Source of the DNA: JAWLHU01 sp041690255
GTDB lineage: Bacteria; Bacillota; Sulfobacillia; Symbiobacteriales; Symbiobacteriaceae
DNA: 64,000 nucleotides
Assembly: GCA_041690255.1 (NCBI GenBank)
Contig: JAWLHU010000008.1
Span: forward strand, 248,001-312,000
Direction of reading: 5' to 3'
Made by a program: the position numbers and the translations under genes. This document shows positions 61,292 through 64,000 of this stretch, one piece after another; position 1 is the first letter of the stretch; each line of letters begins with the position of its first letter. The notes below the pieces were generated by a model. It did not search any database, was not told where the DNA came from, and worked only from the letters and a program-made list of their open reading frames with translations.

Positions 61292-62290
61292 GTGATCGGC
61301 GTGGACCCGTGGTCTTCCGCCTTGATTGCAGCTCTGGACAAGGTGCGTCCAGCCGTCGTACACGTGTACGCGACCACGCCTAAGACCGGACAAGTCGCCC
61401 TGGGGACGGGCGTTGTGCTTGACCACTACCACATGATTACCAGTGCGCAGGTGGTCGCACAGGATGATGAAGTGACGATCAAGACGGCCGATGGCAAGCG
61501 CCGGCAGGCCGAGTGTGTGGGGATTGATCCGCTCTACTTCCTGGCGATCCTGAAGGTCGAGGACCGGCTGCCGGTGGACCCGCCGGTCTTCGCGCACGAT
61601 GGCACGACGCCGGTGGGGCTCTTCGTCTTCTCGGTCGGCTATGCCATGGGCTACGAGCACACCGCCGCCAGCGGGATCATTTCCAGCAGCGAGCGGACGA
61701 TCTACCGGCCCCGGGCCCGCGGGCGGGGGAACCTCCCGGTCGATGGGCTCCTGATTACGAATGCGGCGATTCATCCGGGCAATGCCGGCGGTCCCCTGGT
61801 CGACCTGGAGGGACGGGTTGTGGGCATTAACGGCCTGCCCTGGCAGGGTGGTATGTACCTGGCGCTTCAGGCCTCTGTGGCGGCCCGGGTGGCCAGCCAG
61901 ATCATTGACTATGGCTACGCCATTCATCCGTGGCTGGGCTTCTCTGGCGAGGTGGATGTGATCGATTCGATCTGGGTCGACATGCTCAACCTGCCGACCG
62001 ACCGGGGCCTGGTCGTGCAGTACGTTCAGCCGCAGGGCCCCGGTCAGCGGGCCGGGCTCCAGGAGATGGACATGGTCATGGCGGTCGATGGCCGTCAGCC
62101 CGTAACCAACGGCGGCATGATCCGGAAGCTGCTCGCCTCGCACAAGTACGGTGACCGGGTCTCCCTCACCGTGCTGCGGCAGGGCGAGCTAATGGAGATG
62201 CTCCTGCCAGTCGAGGAGATTCCCGGGTTGCAGGATCTCGCCCAGCCCGGCGATGAGGAGTCACTGCACGAGGAAGAGGACGATGATTAG
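61292..62290 (+). CDS. HtrA-like pseudoprotease with PDZ domain
   Basis: 332 residues from GTG 61292 (AGGAG 8 bp upstream); an ATG at 61286 lies only 2 bp after the AGGAG. Trypsin-like HtrA fold: ALGTGVVLDHYHMITSAQVV, VGIDPLYFLAILKV, and HPGNAGGPLVDLEGRVVGI. All three catalytic residues are replaced: His to Gln (SAQVV), Asp to Phe (YFLAILKV) and Ser to Ala (GNAGG). A PDZ domain follows (~225-315, WLGFSGEVDVIDSIWVDML, GLVVQYVQPQGPGQRAGLQ) and the tail is acidic (EESLHEEEDDD). No signal peptide or anchor is visible, so it is cytosolic. It likely binds peptides or proteins without cleaving them. Confidence 0.87.
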   Translation: MIGVDPWSSALIAALDKVRPAVVHVYATTPKTGQVALGTGVVLDHYHMITSAQVVAQDDEVTIKTADGKRRQAECVGIDPLYFLAILKVEDRLPVDPPVFAHDGTTPVGLFVFSVGYAMGYEHTAASGIISSSERTIYRPRARGRGNLPVDGLLITNAAIHPGNAGGPLVDLEGRVVGINGLPWQGGMYLALQASVAARVASQIIDYGYAIHPWLGFSGEVDVIDSIWVDMLNLPTDRGLVVQYVQPQGPGQRAGLQEMDMVMAVDGRQPVTNGGMIRKLLASHKYGDRVSLTVLRQGELMEMLLPVEEIPGLQDLAQPGDEESLHEEEDDD

Positions 62291-62297
62291 TGAAGCG

Positions 62298-62325
62298 AGG
62301 ACCGCCCTGCGTGGGCGGTCCTTTC
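62298..62325 (+). terminator. Terminator of the HtrA-like gene
   Basis: AGGACCGCCC (62298-62307) pairs with GGGCGGTCCT (62313-62322), loop TGCGT, followed by TTC. Confidence 0.85.
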
Positions 62326-62342
62326 TCAATGGCGGCCCGTGC

Positions 62343-62554
62343 CGGGCAATGTCCGGGGCATGAGGGCCAATGTCTGAGCAATGAGGGCCAATGTCTGGGC
62401 AATGGGGGGCAATGTCTGGGCAATGAGGGCCAATGTCTGGGCAATGGGGGGCAATGACTGGGCAATGGGGGGCAATGTCTGGGCAATGGGGGGCAATGTC
62501 TGGGCAATGAGGGGCAATGTCTGGGCAATGAGGGGCAATGTCTGGGCAATCCCC
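62343..62554. repeat. Tandem array of ten 21-bp units, each two ~10.5-bp halves
   Basis: CAATGTCT (or CAATGTCC/CAATGACT) recurs every 21 bp at 62347, 62368, 62389, 62410, 62431, 62452, 62473, 62494, 62515 and 62536. Each unit consists of GGGCAATGTCT plus GGGCAATGAG (or GGGG end), that is, the core GGCAATG twice per unit at 10-11 bp spacing. Same geometry as the array at 3540 but a different core sequence. It begins ~20 bp after a terminator. Confidence 0.92.
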
Positions 62555-63005
62555 TCTGTGTCAACACAGGGGAGACACCAGGTCTCCTAAATTAACTGAA
62601 TTGATCGTACCATAAGGGCGGAGAAAGGGAGTTCATTATGCAGGGTGGTGACGGGTTGGCGATTGACGGATTCCGTCACTTTTTCCCAGGGCGAGCGTAG
62701 GTCAAGTGGGAATTCGTAGCGGAACGACGCATTTGTCGGGCCTGTTCACCCCGTACCTCGCTCTTGTGAGGCCTCAGAGGGCGCATATTGGCCCGGGTCA
62801 GGCCGAAAAAGGGTGGTTCCCTCACCTCCAGGCCCCTTTTTTTGCGGATTCCGCTACATTTTCCCACACGGGCGAGAGACTCATCGGGAATTTCTGGTGG
62901 AATCCCTCTGTGGCAACATAGGTGAGACCATGGTGTCCTGGATTACCTGTAGAAAGAGGGGGGAGAAAGGGAGTTCATCATGCAGGATGGTAGCGGGTTG
63001 GCGGG
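62547..63005. repeat. Two diverged direct-repeat segments flanking and inside an IS remnant
   Basis: Segment A (62547-62665: AATCCCCTCTGTG ... GGAGAAAGGGAGTTCAT, ending GGGTTGGCG) recurs at 62894-63005 (AATCCCTCTGTGG ... GGAGAAAGGGAGTTCAT, ending GGGTTGGCG). Segment B (62670-62720: GGATTCCGTCACTTTTTCCC ... GGGAATTCGTAGCGG) recurs at 62847-62894 (GGATTCCGCTACATTTTCCC ... GGGAATTTCTGGTGG). The order is A, B, spacer, B, A. The B core reversed reads TGGGAAAAAGTGACGGAATCC, resembling an insertion-sequence end. A's second copy runs directly into the transposase remnant. Likely two copies of the upstream part of the same IS. Confidence 0.6.
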
Positions 63006-63610
63006 CATGGGGGTGGTGCGGCCTCTCCGAGCGGAGCAGGCGAAGGTTCCCAACCCAGAGAGGCCGATCAGCTGAGTCGTGGGGAGTTGGGGGCCCTGCT
63101 TCGCCGCGAAGGGCTCTACTCATCCCAGGTCTCCGAGTGGCGAAAGCAGCGAGAGCACGCCTTGAAGAAGTGGATGGAGCCGCAGAAGCCTGGCTCAAGG
63201 CCGGAGGCCCCCAATCCCCTCGCCAATAAGGTGGCCGAGTTAGCGCGCGAAAACGAGGCGCTGAAGCGACGCCTGTAGCAGGCTGAGACAGTTGCCGCTG
63301 TCTATCGGATTTTGCACGCCGCCAACGAGGTGAGGGAGCGGCGAAACCGCGGGCGGAGGGAACCGGTGAAGTGGCAGCGGATACACTCCGCAAGTAAGGT
63401 ATCCAGCCGGGGCAACTCGTGATCCACCCTGACCGGGGTGCAGCAATGACTACGAAGCCAGTCGCTCAGCTGCTGGCTGATATGGGTATGACCAGAACCA
63501 CAGCCGGCCTCATACCAGCAACCAAGAGCATTACCTTAGTGGGATCGCACTTCTCACGCCCGCAACTGTACACCTTGGCCAAGTTGACTCGTTCCCATGA
63601 GCGGCAATGA
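62980..63610 (+). pseudogene. Decayed IS3-family transposase (orfA and orfB fragments)
   Basis: The segment after ATG 62980 gives MQDGSGLAGMGVVRPLRAEQ, then a frameshift near 63060 leads into SRGELGALLRREGLYSSQVS, EWRKQREHALKKWMEPQKPG and LANKVAELARENEALKRRL, the orfA helix-turn-helix and coiled coil of IS3-type elements. A stop follows at 63276. At 63419 VIHPDRGAAMTTKPVAQLLA, DMGMTRT matches the end of the orfB integrase domain. Most of orfB is deleted. The remnant interrupts the 21-bp array. Confidence 0.8.
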
Positions 63611-63637
63611 CCGGGCAAGGGCCAATGTCCTGGGGCC
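63601..63637. repeat. Relic of the 21-bp array right of the IS remnant
   Basis: GCGGCAATGACC then GGGCAAGG then GCCAATGTCC then TGG has the same core (GGCAATG / CCAATGTC) as the array at 62343-62554. This suggests the array once continued here and was split by the IS insertion. Confidence 0.5.
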
Positions 63638-63697
63638 GACGCTAGTATCGCCTCCCGAACCATCCGAAATGGAAATACATTTATCGGAACCCATCTA

Positions 63698-63726
63698 TTG
63701 TAATCAAAGGAACGATAGTATATAAT
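63698..63726 (+). promoter_or_regulatory. Sigma-A promoter of the last gene
   Basis: TTGTAA (63698-63703), 17-bp spacer, TATAAT (63721-63726), 41 bp before the ATG at 63768. Confidence 0.7.
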
Positions 63727-63767
63727 TCAATCTAGACCACCAATTCATCGGAAAGGGTTGAGCGCTC

Positions 63768-64000
63768 ATGTCGGTTCCGGAGTCCAAGGGCCCCGAGGGG
63801 CTGAAGAGCCCCGTCCCCCAGGAGAACACAGCCGCTGCCGGGGAGGCGGTGGTTACACCTGCCGTTGAGACCTTCCTTGACCTCAGCCAGGCCGATCCCT
63901 GGTCCAGGAGCGTGAGCGATCCCCAGATCAGCATTCGCTTCGGCGGTAACGTGGGGACCGGAACGGTCCGGGCCGCGCGTGAGGTGAGCGGAGCAGCCAC
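63768..64000 (+). CDS. N-terminal part of an unidentified protein (runs off the right edge)
   Basis: 77 codons from ATG 63768 (GGAAAGGG 12 bp upstream). A low-complexity start (MSVPESKGPEGLKSPVPQEN) is followed by FLDLSQADPWSRSVSDPQ and ISIRFGGNVGTGTVRAAREV. The last stretch is faintly similar to the gamma domain that opens fused 2-oxoacid:acceptor oxidoreductases (IRFGG..G.G), but the similarity is weak and I do not rely on it. Confidence 0.5.
   Translation, partial: MSVPESKGPEGLKSPVPQENTAAAGEAVVTPAVETFLDLSQADPWSRSVSDPQISIRFGGNVGTGTVRAAREVSGAA

Noticed and set aside
62343..62554. CRISPR-like array
   Set aside because: Period is only 21 bp, there are no unique spacers, and no cas genes are nearby. 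The units are made of two half-repeats instead.
62381..62590. Open frame with NVWAMGG-type repeats in the 62-kb array
   Set aside because: Same artefact of the 21-bp period; no ribosome site and no conserved start.
1..64000. tRNA or rRNA genes
   Set aside because: I looked for T-loop GGTTCRANYCC-type sequences with acceptor stems and found none that fold; a dedicated search would be decisive.
63768..64000. 2-oxoacid oxidoreductase alpha/gamma start
   Set aside because: Only a faint IRFGG-type similarity in 20 residues; too weak to name the gene.

Overview
The window comes from a high-GC, endospore-forming bacterium of the Bacillota. The evidence is a spoVAC-spoVAD-spoVAE operon, a YhcN/YlaJ-type sporulation lipoprotein, strong AGGAGG-type ribosome binding sites, sigma-A promoters, and several secreted proteins carrying the copper-amine-oxidase-like N-terminal domain. 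A Symbiobacterium-like lineage is my best guess, but that is inference from gene content and base composition. I recognised no rRNA or tRNA gene, no CRISPR array and no prophage. Most of the window is chromosomal core and lifestyle genes, with one decayed insertion sequence near the right end.

Layout. 1-9.2 kb: TldD/TldE peptidase pair, a lipoprotein, a 13-unit 21-bp repeat array, a secreted serine hydrolase, a degenerate ABC ATPase and a MalT/LAL-type regulator; two copies of a 29-bp palindromic operator sit in this block. 9.2-17 kb: a GNAT enzyme, two membrane/LiaF-like proteins, a 22-codon leader peptide with a terminator/antiterminator arrangement before a CD3324-type gene, a PIG-L deacetylase plus GNAT pair, and the spoVA operon. 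17-30 kb: MFS exporter with ArsR-type regulator, N-terminally extended superoxide dismutase, a 1752-residue MBG-repeat surface protein, oligoendopeptidase F, and a ferredoxin-thioredoxin-reductase/TusA-like fusion. 30-42 kb: a dead fatty-acid hydroxylase gene, a second (degenerate) 21-bp array, beta-lysine acetyltransferase, MOSC protein, class I lysyl-tRNA synthetase, sporulation lipoprotein, DinB protein, sugar kinase, SufR-like regulator, TPR protein and Eis-like acetyltransferase.

42-54 kb holds lower phenylacetate/aromatic acyl-CoA degradation genes (PaaX-type repressor, EthD-domain protein, two enoyl-CoA hydratase/isomerases, a 3-hydroxyacyl-CoA dehydrogenase). About 6.4 kb of phosphate-transport (Pit/DUF47) and ABC-transporter genes on the opposite strand separates them from a PcaF/PaaJ-type thiolase and a cupin. 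No PaaABCDE monooxygenase, PaaK ligase or PaaZ is visible. 54-62 kb: a cysteine-free alpha-2-macroglobulin translationally coupled to a secreted MEMO-family protein, a small lipoprotein, and an HtrA-like protein that has lost all three catalytic residues. 62-64 kb: a third 21-bp array interrupted by a decayed IS3-type element, and the start of an unidentified gene.

The most interesting items are (i) the intergenic 21-bp repeat arrays, whose units are made of two ~10.5-bp half-units in phase with the DNA helix, (ii) the peptide-leader attenuator at 11.9-12.1 kb, (iii) the paired three-half-site operator around the degenerate ABC gene, and (iv) several 'dead enzyme' proteins.
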